NCBI GenBank assembly: GCA_035538335.1
Contig: DATLKN010000014.1
Location: 62,001 to 126,000 of the forward strand
Direction: 5' to 3'
Source of the DNA: AP-15 sp035538335
GTDB lineage: Bacteria; Pseudomonadota; Alphaproteobacteria; ATCC43930; CGMCC-115725
Length of the DNA: 64,000 nt
Positions 1 through 8,752 of this stretch are shown here, piece after piece. Every line of letters begins with the position of its first letter. Positions within the stretch are counted from its first letter, which is position 1. The translations under genes were made by a program, and so were the position numbers. The notes below the pieces were generated by a model, which saw only the letters and a program-made list of their open reading frames with translations, did not search any database and had not been told where the DNA came from.

Positions 1-94
1 AGGCCGGCGGCGGCTGCAGCGAGCGCCCCATCTTCGCGCTTGTCACGAGCGTTCGAGCGAAAATTAACCAATTTTTTGCGCTTCCCGCGCAAAC

Positions 95-1012
95 ATGACG
101 CCAGCACGTCCAGACCCGGCCATGACGCAACCCCGACGCTCCAACCCAGAATCGCTCCTCAAGAGCTTCTGCGATCCCTTCGAGATCCTGCTCGAGCGGC
201 CGCAGCCCGGCTTCGCGCTGCTGGCGGCGCGGCGGCAGGTCGACGCCGCGACGCTGGCGGCCCGCAAGGCGATGCGGCACGCCAAGGCCGCCGATCACGC
301 GAAGGCCAGCTTCCTCGCCAACATGTCGCACGAGCTGCGCACGCCGTTGAATGCGATCCTCGGCTTTTCCGAGCTGATCAAGCTCGACGGAGCGCAAGCG
401 CGCGAGCGCCATCCGGAATATGCCGGATACATCTACGAGGCCGGCCTCAGCCTGCTGAAACTGGTCACGGCGGTTCTGGATGTCGCGCGGATCGAAGCGG
501 GAGATTACCAGATCGAGGAAGAACTCGTCCCGCTCGGCGACGTCATCGGCGTGGCGCTGCGGGTCATCCGCCCGCTCGCTGAAGAAAAATCCATTTTGAT
601 CACATATACGAATGAAGTTCCAACGGCACTCGTGGCAGTCGATCCGATCAGGATCAAACAAGTTCTTCTGAACATCCTATCGAACGCAATCAAATACACG
701 CCTGCCAGCGGCGGTGTAACGATCGATGCGCGGCGGCACGGCGAGGGCGACCTGATGATCAGGATCACGGACAGCGGCATCGGCATCCCGCCGGCCCAGC
801 TGCGCCGGGTGCTCGAGCCGTTCGAGCAACTCGAGGGCACGTTGACTCGTCGGATCGACGGCGTCGGTCTCGGCCTGCCGATCGCGAAGGCGCTGATGGA
901 ACTGCACGGCGGCGAACTGACGTTCGACAGCAAGCCCGGCTGCGGCACGGTCGTCGAGCTGCGCCTGCCGGGCGAGCGCATCCGCTCGCCGCTCGCCGAA
1001 GTGTGCGGGTGA
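95..1012 (+). CDS. Soluble sensor histidine kinase
   Basis: Two-component sensor kinase that should autophosphorylate on a histidine and pass the phosphate to an unidentified response regulator. The H-box (SHELRTPLNAILGFSEL) puts the phospho-accepting His near residue 79. The N-box (NILSNAIKY), G1 (DSGIGIP) and G2 (GVGLGLPIAK) of the HATPase domain follow in order. The first 65 or so residues show no membrane segment and no recognisable sensory domain, so the protein is probably cytoplasmic. At 305 aa it is a minimal kinase, with no regulator gene beside it. An in-frame ATG at 122 is an alternative start; neither has a clear ribosome-binding site. It is followed closely by the HerA-like gene in the same direction, which suggests cotranscription. 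Confidence 0.85.
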   Translation: MTPARPDPAMTQPRRSNPESLLKSFCDPFEILLERPQPGFALLAARRQVDAATLAARKAMRHAKAADHAKASFLANMSHELRTPLNAILGFSELIKLDGAQARERHPEYAGYIYEAGLSLLKLVTAVLDVARIEAGDYQIEEELVPLGDVIGVALRVIRPLAEEKSILITYTNEVPTALVAVDPIRIKQVLLNILSNAIKYTPASGGVTIDARRHGEGDLMIRITDSGIGIPPAQLRRVLEPFEQLEGTLTRRIDGVGLGLPIAKALMELHGGELTFDSKPGCGTVVELRLPGERIRSPLAEVCG

Positions 1013-1098
1013 CGGGCATGGACACTCTCTTGACGACCGACCTGCCGAACGGCAGGTCGCCAACTCGGTTTGACGCGGCCTTGCCGACGGAGACATCG

Positions 1099-2721
1099 AT
1101 GGACGGCAGCGGATCGGGCGACAGGGGCGATTTGCGCGATTTGCGGGTCGGCCGGGTGATCGCGGTCTCGGCCTCGCAAATCGTCGTGCTTCTCGAAAGG
1201 CCAGCCGCGCCCGAGGCTGGGCCCGTCGAGATGGGCACGCTCGTCAAGGTCTATACGCGCACCTCGGTCGCCTTCGGCATGGTCACCGGCTTGCGCGTGC
1301 CGCTGCCGAGCCTGGAGCCGACCGACCAGGACCTGAAGATCGCCGAACTCGAACTCGTCGGCGAAACCATGCGCAACGGCGACGGCGCGGCCGGCACATT
1401 CCAGCGCGGCGTATCGACCTACCCGGCGCTCGATGCGGCCGTGTACGCGGCGACGCCCGCCGACCTCGCGCAGGTCTATGCCCGCCCGAACGTGCCGACG
1501 GCCGCGATCGGCATGATCCATCAGGACACCACGGTTCCGGCCTACGTCCTCACCGACGAGTTGTTCGGCAAGCATTTCAGCATCGTCGGCACGACCGGAT
1601 CGGGCAAATCCTGCGTCGTCGCGGCGATCCTCGGGGCGGTGATCGCGCGCAACCCGAATGCCCACGTGCTGCTGCTCGACCCGCACAGCGAGTATGCCAG
1701 GGCCTTCGGCGATCTCGCCTCCGTGCTCAGCCCCAATGACGGACTGTACCTGCCCTATTGGCTGTTCAACTTCGAAGAGATCGTCGAGATCGTCATCGGC
1801 TCGGAGCAGCATCCGGAGCAGGCCAAGATCCTGGGCGAAGCGATCCTGGCCGCCAAGCAGGCCTATTTCGCCAAGGCGGGGCTCGACAAGTACGGCACGG
1901 TCGATACGCCGGCCCCCTACCGCATATCGGATGTGGTGCGCTCTCTCGACGCCGCGATGGGCAGCCTCAACCGCCCGGAAAGCGTCGCCGCCTACCAGGC
2001 GCTGAAGGCGCGGATCGCCGCCCTGCAAGCCGATTCCCGCTACGCCTTCGTGTTCGGCAGCCGGCTGAGCCTGCGCGACGAGCTGTCGGAGATTCTGTCG
2101 CAACTGTTCCGCATCCCGGTCGCCGGCAAGCCGATCACCATCTTCGACCTGTCGGGCGTCCCCTCCGAGGTGCTGAACGTCGTCGTCTCGGTGCTGTGCC
2201 GCCTCGCCTTCGATTTCGCGCTGTGGAGCGACACGCCGGTGCCGATCACGATCATCTGCGAAGAGGCGCACCGCTATGCGCCGCGCGACCCGCAATTGGG
2301 CTTTGAGCCGGCGAAGCGCGCGCTGTCGCGGATCGCCAAGGAGGGACGCAAATACGGCGTGTCCTTGTGCGTCGTCAGCCAGCGCCCCTCCGACCTCGCG
2401 CCCGGTTTGCTGTCCGAGTGCAATACGCTCTTCGCCTTGCGCATGACGAACCAGGACGACCAGGACATCGTGCGCAGCGCCGTCCCCGAGGCCTCGCACG
2501 GGCTGATGAATTTCCTGCCGGCCTTGCGCAACGGCGAAGCCATCGCGGTCGGCGAGGGCGTGTCGCTGCCGATGCGGATCTGTTTCACCCTGCTGCCGGA
2601 TTCGGCGCGCCCGAAGAGCGCCACAGCTTCGTTCTCCAAGGCCTGGGAAAAGGATGAGGGCCTGTCGCTCGTCGAACGGACCGTCGAGCGCTGGCGACGC
2701 GGCGTCCGCGTCGCCGCCTGA
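1099..2721 (+). CDS. HerA-like P-loop ATPase (DUF87 type)
   Basis: Member of the FtsK-HerA ATPase group, which form hexameric DNA translocases or helicases. An N-terminal HAS-barrel-like segment (DLRVGRVIAVSASQIVVLLE) precedes the Walker A motif GTTGSGKS, the HerA-type strand LLLDPHSEYARAF, a Walker B-like IICEEAHRYAP and the motif EGRKYG-LCVVSQRPSDL. I chose the ATG at 1099 because GGAG lies 6 nt before it and the conserved part starts just after. Longer in-frame starts exist at 1018 (ATG) and 1003 (GTG), the latter overlapping the kinase stop. HerA relatives often pair with NurA, SIR2 or other nucleases, but no nuclease is adjacent here. Its task, housekeeping DNA processing or defence, is therefore open. 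Confidence 0.8.
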   Translation: MDGSGSGDRGDLRDLRVGRVIAVSASQIVVLLERPAAPEAGPVEMGTLVKVYTRTSVAFGMVTGLRVPLPSLEPTDQDLKIAELELVGETMRNGDGAAGTFQRGVSTYPALDAAVYAATPADLAQVYARPNVPTAAIGMIHQDTTVPAYVLTDELFGKHFSIVGTTGSGKSCVVAAILGAVIARNPNAHVLLLDPHSEYARAFGDLASVLSPNDGLYLPYWLFNFEEIVEIVIGSEQHPEQAKILGEAILAAKQAYFAKAGLDKYGTVDTPAPYRISDVVRSLDAAMGSLNRPESVAAYQALKARIAALQADSRYAFVFGSRLSLRDELSEILSQLFRIPVAGKPITIFDLSGVPSEVLNVVVSVLCRLAFDFALWSDTPVPITIICEEAHRYAPRDPQLGFEPAKRALSRIAKEGRKYGVSLCVVSQRPSDLAPGLLSECNTLFALRMTNQDDQDIVRSAVPEASHGLMNFLPALRNGEAIAVGEGVSLPMRICFTLLPDSARPKSATASFSKAWEKDEGLSLVERTVERWRRGVRVAA

Positions 2722-2757
2722 GGGCCCTCGAAGGTCGCCGCAAACGGCGCGGCGGCC

Positions 2758-2786
2758 CTTGCGGCCGGGGCGAACGCGCCACATAT
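2758..2786 (+). promoter_or_regulatory. Candidate RpoH (sigma-32) promoter of htpG
   Basis: A -35-like CTTGCG at 2758-2763 is followed after 15 nt by CCACATATC from 2779. This resembles the heat-shock sigma factor consensus (CTTGAA, then CCCATNT after 11-16 nt). It lies about 35 nt before the htpG ATG, a sensible distance. Based on motif likeness alone. Confidence 0.4.
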
Positions 2787-2821
2787 CTCGGCGCGTTCCC
2801 GCCACCACGCGACGGCAGGCT

Positions 2822-4690
2822 ATGACCCAGGAAACAAGAAGCTTCCAGGCGGAAGTCAGCCGCCTTCTCGAGATCGTCGCGCACTCGCTTTACAGCGAAA
2901 AGGAAATATTTCTGCGCGAGCTCGTCTCCAACGCCTCGGACGCCTGCGACCGGCTGCGCTATGCCGCGCTGACCGAGCCCGCGCTCGCCGAGGGCGACAG
3001 CGGCTACCGCGTCGTCCTCAGCCCCGACAAGGCGGCGCGCACGCTGACTGTCGCCGACAACGGCATCGGCATGAACAAGGACGAGCTGGTCGAGAATCTG
3101 GGGACGATCGCGCGCTCGGGCACCGCCGCCTTCCTGAAGCAGCTGTCGGGCGACGCGAAGCAGGACATGAGCCTGATCGGCCAGTTCGGCGTCGGCTTCT
3201 ATTCGGCCTTCATGGTCGCCGACCGGGTCGAGGTCAAAAGCCGCAAGGCCGGCGACAGCGAAGGCTGGCTGTGGAGCTCGGAGGGCAAGGGCGAGTTCAC
3301 CGTCGAGCCCTGCCCGGACGCCGCGCGCGGCGCCGCGATCACTCTCCATCTGCGCGAGGGCGAGGACGAGTACCTCGAACCCTCGCGGCTGAAGCGCATC
3401 ATCAAGACCTATTCCGACCATATCGGGTTGCCGATCGTCCTCGTCGATGGCGGCAAGGAGGAGACGATCAACGCCGCCGCGGCGTTGTGGACCCGCCCGA
3501 AATCGGAGGTCACCGAGGAGCAGTACAAGGAGTTCTACCGGCACGTCGCGCACAGCTTCGACGAGCCGTGGCTGACCGTGCACGGCAAGGCGGAAGGGGT
3601 GCTCGAATACACCTATCTGCTGTTCGTCCCGTCGGCGAAACCCTTCGACCTGTTCGACCCGGAGCGCAAGAGCCGGCTCAAGCTCTATGTCCGGCGCGTC
3701 TTCGTGACCGACGAGGGGACCGATCTGCTGCCGTCCTATCTGCGGTTTCTGCGCGGCGTCGTCGACAGCGAGGACCTGCCGCTCAACATCAGCCGCGAGA
3801 TGCTGCAATCGAACCCGATGGCGGCGAAGATCCGCCAGCAGCTGACCCGCCGCGTGCTGTCCGAGCTGTCGCGCAAGGCGAGCGATGCGGCCGAGGACTA
3901 CGGCAAGTTCTGGGACAGCTTCGGGGCCGTCCTGAAGGAGGGCCTCTACGAAGATCAGGAGCAGCGGGAGGTGCTGTTGGGGCTCACCCGCTTCCGTTCC
4001 TCGACGCGCGACGGCCTCGTCTCGCTCGACGACTACCTCGCGGCGATGAAAGAGGGCCAACAGGCGATCTACACGATCACCGGCGACAGCCTCGACATCG
4101 TCAAGAAGAGCCCGCAGCTCGAAGGCTTTCGGGCGCGCGGCGTCGAGGTGCTGCTGCTGACCGACCCGATCGACGAATTCTGGGTGCCGGCGATCGGCAG
4201 CTACAAGGAGAAGCCGTTCAAATCGGCGACGCGCGGCGGCGCCGATCTCGACAAGATCGCCCCGCTCGCGGCGGATGCCGAGGAAAAGGCGGCACCGCCC
4301 GCCAAGCTCGCCAGCCTCGTCGCGATCTTCAAGCTGGCGCTCGGCGAGGCGGTCAAGGACGTGCGCGGCTCGGAGCGGCTGACCGACAGCGCCGTTTGCC
4401 TCGTCGCCGACGAGGGCGACATGGACATGCATCTGGAGCGCCTGTTGAAGCAGCACCGGCAGCTCGATTCGGGCGCCAAGCGGATTCTCGAGCTGAACCC
4501 GCGGCACAAGCTGATCGAGCGCCTCGCCGCCTCGGTCGGCGAGGCCGGCGCCTCCGACCAGCTCGCCGAATACGCCTGGCTGCTGCTCGACCAGGCGCGC
4601 ATCGTCGAGGGCGAATCGCTGCCCGACCCGCCGGCCTTCGCGCGCCGGCTGGCGAGCCTCTTGGAACGCGGGCTGCCGCAGGCGGCGTGA
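2822..4690 (+). CDS. htpG: Molecular chaperone HtpG (Hsp90 family)
   Basis: ATP-dependent Hsp90-family chaperone of the cytoplasm that refolds or holds stress-damaged clients. The 622-aa product matches the normal bacterial length (E. coli 624). The N-terminal ATPase domain carries the GHKL motifs NASDACDRLRY, DNGIGM, GTIARSGT and GQFGVGFYSAF. The middle domain has LPLNISREMLQ with the conserved arginine region, and the C-terminal dimerisation part ends in a short Ala-rich tail rather than the eukaryotic MEEVD. The start is the ATG at 2822 (MTQETRSFQ), close to the usual family start; the ribosome-binding site is weak. A sigma-32-like promoter lies about 35-60 nt upstream, consistent with heat-shock control. 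Confidence 0.97.
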   Translation: MTQETRSFQAEVSRLLEIVAHSLYSEKEIFLRELVSNASDACDRLRYAALTEPALAEGDSGYRVVLSPDKAARTLTVADNGIGMNKDELVENLGTIARSGTAAFLKQLSGDAKQDMSLIGQFGVGFYSAFMVADRVEVKSRKAGDSEGWLWSSEGKGEFTVEPCPDAARGAAITLHLREGEDEYLEPSRLKRIIKTYSDHIGLPIVLVDGGKEETINAAAALWTRPKSEVTEEQYKEFYRHVAHSFDEPWLTVHGKAEGVLEYTYLLFVPSAKPFDLFDPERKSRLKLYVRRVFVTDEGTDLLPSYLRFLRGVVDSEDLPLNISREMLQSNPMAAKIRQQLTRRVLSELSRKASDAAEDYGKFWDSFGAVLKEGLYEDQEQREVLLGLTRFRSSTRDGLVSLDDYLAAMKEGQQAIYTITGDSLDIVKKSPQLEGFRARGVEVLLLTDPIDEFWVPAIGSYKEKPFKSATRGGADLDKIAPLAADAEEKAAPPAKLASLVAIFKLALGEAVKDVRGSERLTDSAVCLVADEGDMDMHLERLLKQHRQLDSGAKRILELNPRHKLIERLAASVGEAGASDQLAEYAWLLLDQARIVEGESLPDPPAFARRLASLLERGLPQAA

Positions 4691-4972
4691 GGAGGATTGC
4701 TTGGGCAACGGCGCAACCGATCCCATATCAGCATCGACCAAGCTCTGCCCCCCGCGCTGTTGCGCGGGCCCTTGCCATCGGGCAACCTGACGAGCGAGAG
4801 AGGGATGACCTGCGGTCCCGATCCTTGTATAACGCGACGCAACGTCGGTGCGCCGCCGGTTCTGCGGCGAGGTTCTCGACAAGAGCGGTATTGCGCAAAG
4901 CGACGCTAGGCAAACCAGCAAGAACGGCATGAGGCCCGGTCGGGTGGCGCCCGACCCGGCGGGAGAAGCCTG

Positions 4973-6760
4973 TTGCAGCCCACCGACATCACAGTTCCCG
5001 ACTACTTTCACAAGGTCGTCGATTGCCAGTGGGCGTGCCCCGCCCACACCCCGGTTCCGGAATACATCCGGCTGATCGCGGCGCAGCGCTATACCGACGC
5101 GTTCATGGTCAACTGGTGGTCGAACGTCTTCCCGGGCATCCTCGGGCGCACCTGCGACCGGCCGTGCGAACCGGCCTGCCGGCGCGGCCGGGTCGAAGCC
5201 GAGCCGGTCGCGATCTGCCGCCTGAAGCGCGTCGCTGCCGACAACCGCGGCGACATCACCGCGTATTTGCCGCCGGTGCCGCGCGAAAAGAACGGCAAGC
5301 GCATCGCCCTCGTCGGCGCCGGCCCCGCCTCGCTGACCGTCGCGCGCGACCTGGCGCCGCTCGGCTATCACTGCGTGCTGTTCGACGGCGATCCCAAGGC
5401 GGGCGGCATGATGCGCACGCAGATCCCGCGCTTCCGCCTGCCCGAGCGGGTGACCGACGAGGAGTGCGAGCTGATCCTCGGGCTCGGTGTCGAAACCCGA
5501 TTCGGCCATCATGTCGGCAGCCTGCGGGCGCTCCTCGCCGAAGGCTGGGACGCGGTTTTCGTCGGCTGCGGCGCGCCGCGCGGGCGCGACCTCGAGATCC
5601 CCGGCCGGCACGAGGCGGCGGCCAACATCCATATCGGCATCGATTGGCTGTCGAGCGTCTCCTTCGGCCATATCGACAAGATCGGCCGGCGCGTCGTCGT
5701 GCTGGGCGGCGGCAACACGGCGATGGATTGCTGCCGCTCCTCACGCCGCCTCGGCGGCGAGGAAGTCACCGTCGTCGTGCGCAGCGGCTTCGAGGAGATG
5801 AAGGCCTCGGCCTGGGAGAAAGAGGACGCGATGCACGAGGGCATCCCGATCCTCAACTGGCTGGTGCCGAAGGAATTCACGCACGAGAACGGGCGCCTCA
5901 CGGGCGTGCTCTTCGAAAAGGTGAAGGCCGAGTTCGACGACAAGGGGCGGCGCAACCTGGTGCCGACCGGCGAGCCGCACCTGCACATCCCGTGCGACGA
6001 CGTGCTCTGCGCGATCGGCCAGGAAAACGCCTTCCCGTGGATCGAGCGCGACATCGGCATCGAGTTCGACCGCTGGGACATGCCGAAGGTCGATCCCAAG
6101 ACGATGCAGTCGAGCCGGCCGGACGTGTTCTTCGGCGGCGACGCCGCGTTCGGCCCGAAGAACATCATCTGGGCCGTCGCACACGGCCACGACGCCGCGA
6201 TCTCGATCGACAAGCTATGCCACGGCGAAGATGTCGCCGACCGGCCGCCGCCCGGGGTCACCGTCCTCAGCCAGAAGATGGGCATCCACGAGTGGAGCTA
6301 CGACAACGACATCTCGAACGACAACCGCTATAAGGTGCCGTGGCGCGACACCGGGGTGACGCTGAAGGATATCCGGGTCGAGGTCGAGCTGGGTTTCGAC
6401 GAAAAGCTCGGCTATCTCGAAGCCGAGCGCTGCCTCAATTGCGATATCCAGACCGTCTTCACGGGCTCCTTGTGCATCGAGTGCGACGCCTGCGTCGACA
6501 TCTGCCCGATGGACTGCATCACCTTCACCGACAACGGCGAGGAGGAGGAGCTGCGCGGGCGCCTCACCGCCCCGGCCCTCAATCTTACGCAAGACCTCTA
6601 CATTGGCGATTCGCTGAAGACCGGCCGCATCATGGCAAAGGACGAGGATGTCTGCCTGCATTGCGGCCTGTGCGCGGAGCGCTGCCCCACCGGCGCGTGG
6701 GACATGCGCAAGTACCTGATCGACATGACACGGGCGGGGCCCGAATGCCGAAGCCGCTAG
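4973..6760 (+). CDS. GltD-like FAD/NAD(P) iron-sulfur oxidoreductase with C-terminal 2x[4Fe-4S] domain
   Basis: Flavoprotein of the glutamate-synthase small-subunit family that moves electrons between NAD(P)H, FAD and iron-sulfur clusters. The N-terminal cysteine region (DCQWACPAHTP, then GRTCDRPCEPACRRG) is the GltD-type Fe-S site. Next come an FAD Rossmann motif (VGAGPASLTVARDL) and an NAD(P) motif (VLGGGNTAMDC). The C-terminal 130 residues hold ferredoxin motifs CIECDACVDICP and CLHCGLCAERCP plus extra cysteines. Translation probably starts at TTG 4973, 4 nt after GGGAGAAG. A hairpin (4938-4944 with 4950-4956) stands just before the ribosome-binding site in an otherwise featureless 282-nt gap. 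The end overlaps the 2-oxoacid oxidoreductase alpha gene by 16 nt, so I infer it exchanges electrons with that enzyme. It is not glutamate synthase itself, as no large subunit is present. Confidence 0.85.
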   Translation: MQPTDITVPDYFHKVVDCQWACPAHTPVPEYIRLIAAQRYTDAFMVNWWSNVFPGILGRTCDRPCEPACRRGRVEAEPVAICRLKRVAADNRGDITAYLPPVPREKNGKRIALVGAGPASLTVARDLAPLGYHCVLFDGDPKAGGMMRTQIPRFRLPERVTDEECELILGLGVETRFGHHVGSLRALLAEGWDAVFVGCGAPRGRDLEIPGRHEAAANIHIGIDWLSSVSFGHIDKIGRRVVVLGGGNTAMDCCRSSRRLGGEEVTVVVRSGFEEMKASAWEKEDAMHEGIPILNWLVPKEFTHENGRLTGVLFEKVKAEFDDKGRRNLVPTGEPHLHIPCDDVLCAIGQENAFPWIERDIGIEFDRWDMPKVDPKTMQSSRPDVFFGGDAAFGPKNIIWAVAHGHDAAISIDKLCHGEDVADRPPPGVTVLSQKMGIHEWSYDNDISNDNRYKVPWRDTGVTLKDIRVEVELGFDEKLGYLEAERCLNCDIQTVFTGSLCIECDACVDICPMDCITFTDNGEEEELRGRLTAPALNLTQDLYIGDSLKTGRIMAKDEDVCLHCGLCAERCPTGAWDMRKYLIDMTRAGPECRSR

Positions 6761-8586
6761 AAGCCGTCAACGATTTCGTCGTCAAATTCGCCAACGTCAA
6801 CGGATCCGGTTCGGCGAGCGCCAACGCGCTGTTCGCCAAATCGATCCTGCGGATGGGCATCCCGGCGAGCTCGCGCAACATCTTTCCCTCGAACATTCAG
6901 GGCCTGCCGACCTGGTTCGAGGTGCGCGTCAGCGAGGCGGGACATCTGGGGCGCCGCGGCGGCGTCGACATGATGGTCGCGATGAACCCGCAGACCTGGG
7001 ACAAGGACATCGCCGAGATCGAGCCGGGCGGATATCTGTTCTACGACGCGACGAAACCGCTGCCGGCCTCCAGGTTCCGCGACGACATCACCGTCATCGG
7101 GGCGCCGCTGACCGCGATCTGCAACCGCGAATACGACGACGCGCGGCAGCGGCAACTGTTCAAGAACATCATCTATCTGGGCGCGCTGTCGGCGTTGCTC
7201 GACATGGACGTGCCGGCGATCGAGAAGCTGATCGGCGAGCAGTTCCGCGGCAAGGACACGCTGATCAAGCCCAACCTGCACGCGCTGCAATTGGGGCGCG
7301 ACTGGGCGCTCTCGGCGGTCGATTGCCCGATCGGCCTCAAGCTCAAGCCCGTGCACAAGGTCGGCGAGCGCATCTTCATCACCGGCAACGACGCCGCCGC
7401 GCTCGGTTGCGTCTATGGCGGCGCGACGGTCGCCGCCTGGTACCCGATCACCCCCTCCTCCTCGCTCGCCGAGGCGTTCCAGGCGCATTGCGCCCGCTAC
7501 CGCCGCGATGGCGAGACCAAGAAGCGGCGCTACGCGATCATCCAGGCCGAGGACGAACTCGCCTCGATCGGCATCGTCATCGGCGCCGCCTGGAACGGCG
7601 CGCGCGCCTTCACCGCGACCTCCGGCCCCGGCATCTCGCTGATGCAGGAATTCATCGGCCTCGCCTATTTCGCCGAGATCCCGGCCGTCATCTTCGACAT
7701 CCAGCGCGGCAGCCCCTCGACCGGCATGCCGACGCGCACGCAGCAGGCCGACATCATCTCCGCCGCCTACGCCTCGCACGGCGACACCAAGCACGTGCTC
7801 TTGTTCCCGCAGGACCCGCGCGAAAGCTTCGAATTCGCCGCCGAGGCGCTCGATCTCGCCGACCGGCTGCAGACGCCGGTCTTCGTCATGATGGACCTCG
7901 ACATCGGCATGAACGACTGGCTCGTCGAGCCGCTGCAATGGGACGAGGCCCGCAAATACGACCGCGGCAAGGTGCTCGATTTCGACGCCCTCGAAAAAGG
8001 CGTCGAGTTCGGCCGCTACCTCGATGTCGACGGCGACGGCATCCCCTACCGCACCTACCCCGGCACGCACCCGACGCGGGGCGCCTTCTTCACGCGCGGC
8101 ACGACCAAGGACCGCTACGCCCGCTATACCGAGGAAGGCCCTGCCTATGTCGACAACATGCAGCGGCTGTTGCACAAATTCGAGACGGCGAAGCGGCTGG
8201 TGCCGCGTCCGGTCCGGCGCGACGCGAAGGAGCCGACGCGTTGGGGCGCGATTTATTTCGGCTCGACGGCGCCGGCCATGACCGAAGCGCTCGAAGCGCT
8301 GGAAGAGCGCGGCATCCATCTCGATACGCTGCGTGTGCGCGGCTTTCCGTTTCACGACGACGTGCTCGAATTCGTCGCGGCCCACGAGCGCGTCTTCGTC
8401 GTCGAGCAGAACCGCGACGCGCAATTGCGCACGCTGTTGATGAACGAGGGCGAGATCGACCCGGCGCGGCTGGTGCCGATCCTGCATTACGACGGGACGC
8501 CGATCACCGCCCGCTTCATCGTCAAGGCGATCGGCGACATGCTCTCGGTCGTCACCTTGGCGCCGCTCAGAAAGGCGCTGCCGTGA
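6745..8586 (+). CDS. 2-oxoacid:acceptor oxidoreductase, fused gamma-alpha subunit
   Basis: Large subunit of a CoA-dependent 2-oxoacid:ferredoxin-type oxidoreductase (KorA/PorA family), which decarboxylates a 2-oxoacid to acyl-CoA and passes two electrons to an acceptor. Residues 1-190 are the gamma domain (FANVNGSGSASANALFAK, GHLGRRGGVDMM). The alpha part follows with GNDAAALGCVYGGATVAAWYPITP, QAEDELASIG and SGPGISLMQE; the YPITP loop is typical of 2-oxoglutarate/2-oxoacid enzymes. The 613-aa length fits fused gamma-alpha forms. The ATG at 6745 lies inside the end of the GltD-like gene (16-nt overlap), suggesting translational coupling. The substrate, perhaps 2-oxoglutarate, cannot be fixed from sequence. 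The beta subunit is downstream across a repeat. Confidence 0.88.
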   Translation: MPKPLEAVNDFVVKFANVNGSGSASANALFAKSILRMGIPASSRNIFPSNIQGLPTWFEVRVSEAGHLGRRGGVDMMVAMNPQTWDKDIAEIEPGGYLFYDATKPLPASRFRDDITVIGAPLTAICNREYDDARQRQLFKNIIYLGALSALLDMDVPAIEKLIGEQFRGKDTLIKPNLHALQLGRDWALSAVDCPIGLKLKPVHKVGERIFITGNDAAALGCVYGGATVAAWYPITPSSSLAEAFQAHCARYRRDGETKKRRYAIIQAEDELASIGIVIGAAWNGARAFTATSGPGISLMQEFIGLAYFAEIPAVIFDIQRGSPSTGMPTRTQQADIISAAYASHGDTKHVLLFPQDPRESFEFAAEALDLADRLQTPVFVMMDLDIGMNDWLVEPLQWDEARKYDRGKVLDFDALEKGVEFGRYLDVDGDGIPYRTYPGTHPTRGAFFTRGTTKDRYARYTEEGPAYVDNMQRLLHKFETAKRLVPRPVRRDAKEPTRWGAIYFGSTAPAMTEALEALEERGIHLDTLRVRGFPFHDDVLEFVAAHERVFVVEQNRDAQLRTLLMNEGEIDPARLVPILHYDGTPITARFIVKAIGDMLSVVTLAPLRKALP

Positions 8587-8591
8587 AAATT

Positions 8592-8733
8592 AATTCCCAC
8601 CACAGAGGCGCAGAGATCACGGAGGAGAGTGTCATTGCGAGGCACGCAGCGCCCGCGGCAATCCCGGCGAGATTGCTTCGCTGCGCTCGCAATGACGGCA
8701 GATCTCCGTGTCCTCGGTGTCTCCGTGGTGAAA
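8592..8733. repeat. Nested palindromic repeat: family A arms around a family B element
   Basis: Outer arms of family A (CACCACAGAGGCGCAGAG from about 8598 and its inverse CTCCGTGTC...TCTCCGTGGTG, 8704-8733) enclose a complete family B palindrome at 8631-8696. Family B starts GTCATTGCGAG and ends CTCGCAATGAC. The whole fills the 166-nt gap between the alpha and beta genes of the oxidoreductase and can fold into a long hairpin. Confidence 0.8.
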
Positions 8734-8752
8734 CCATCCCCGTGAGAATCCG

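Noticed and set aside
60..82. CtrA-type box (TTAACCA) upstream of the first kinase
   Set aside because: Only a half-site-like match with no second TTAA at the right distance.
505..2808. 767-aa minus-strand open frame opposite the kinase and HerA-like genes
   Set aside because: No motif, compositionally biased Arg/Ala/Gly sequence, fully antisense to two well-supported genes. Typical shadow in GC-rich DNA.
2585..5671. 1028-aa minus-strand open frame opposite htpG
   Set aside because: Antisense shadow of htpG and the oxidoreductase; no recognisable domain.
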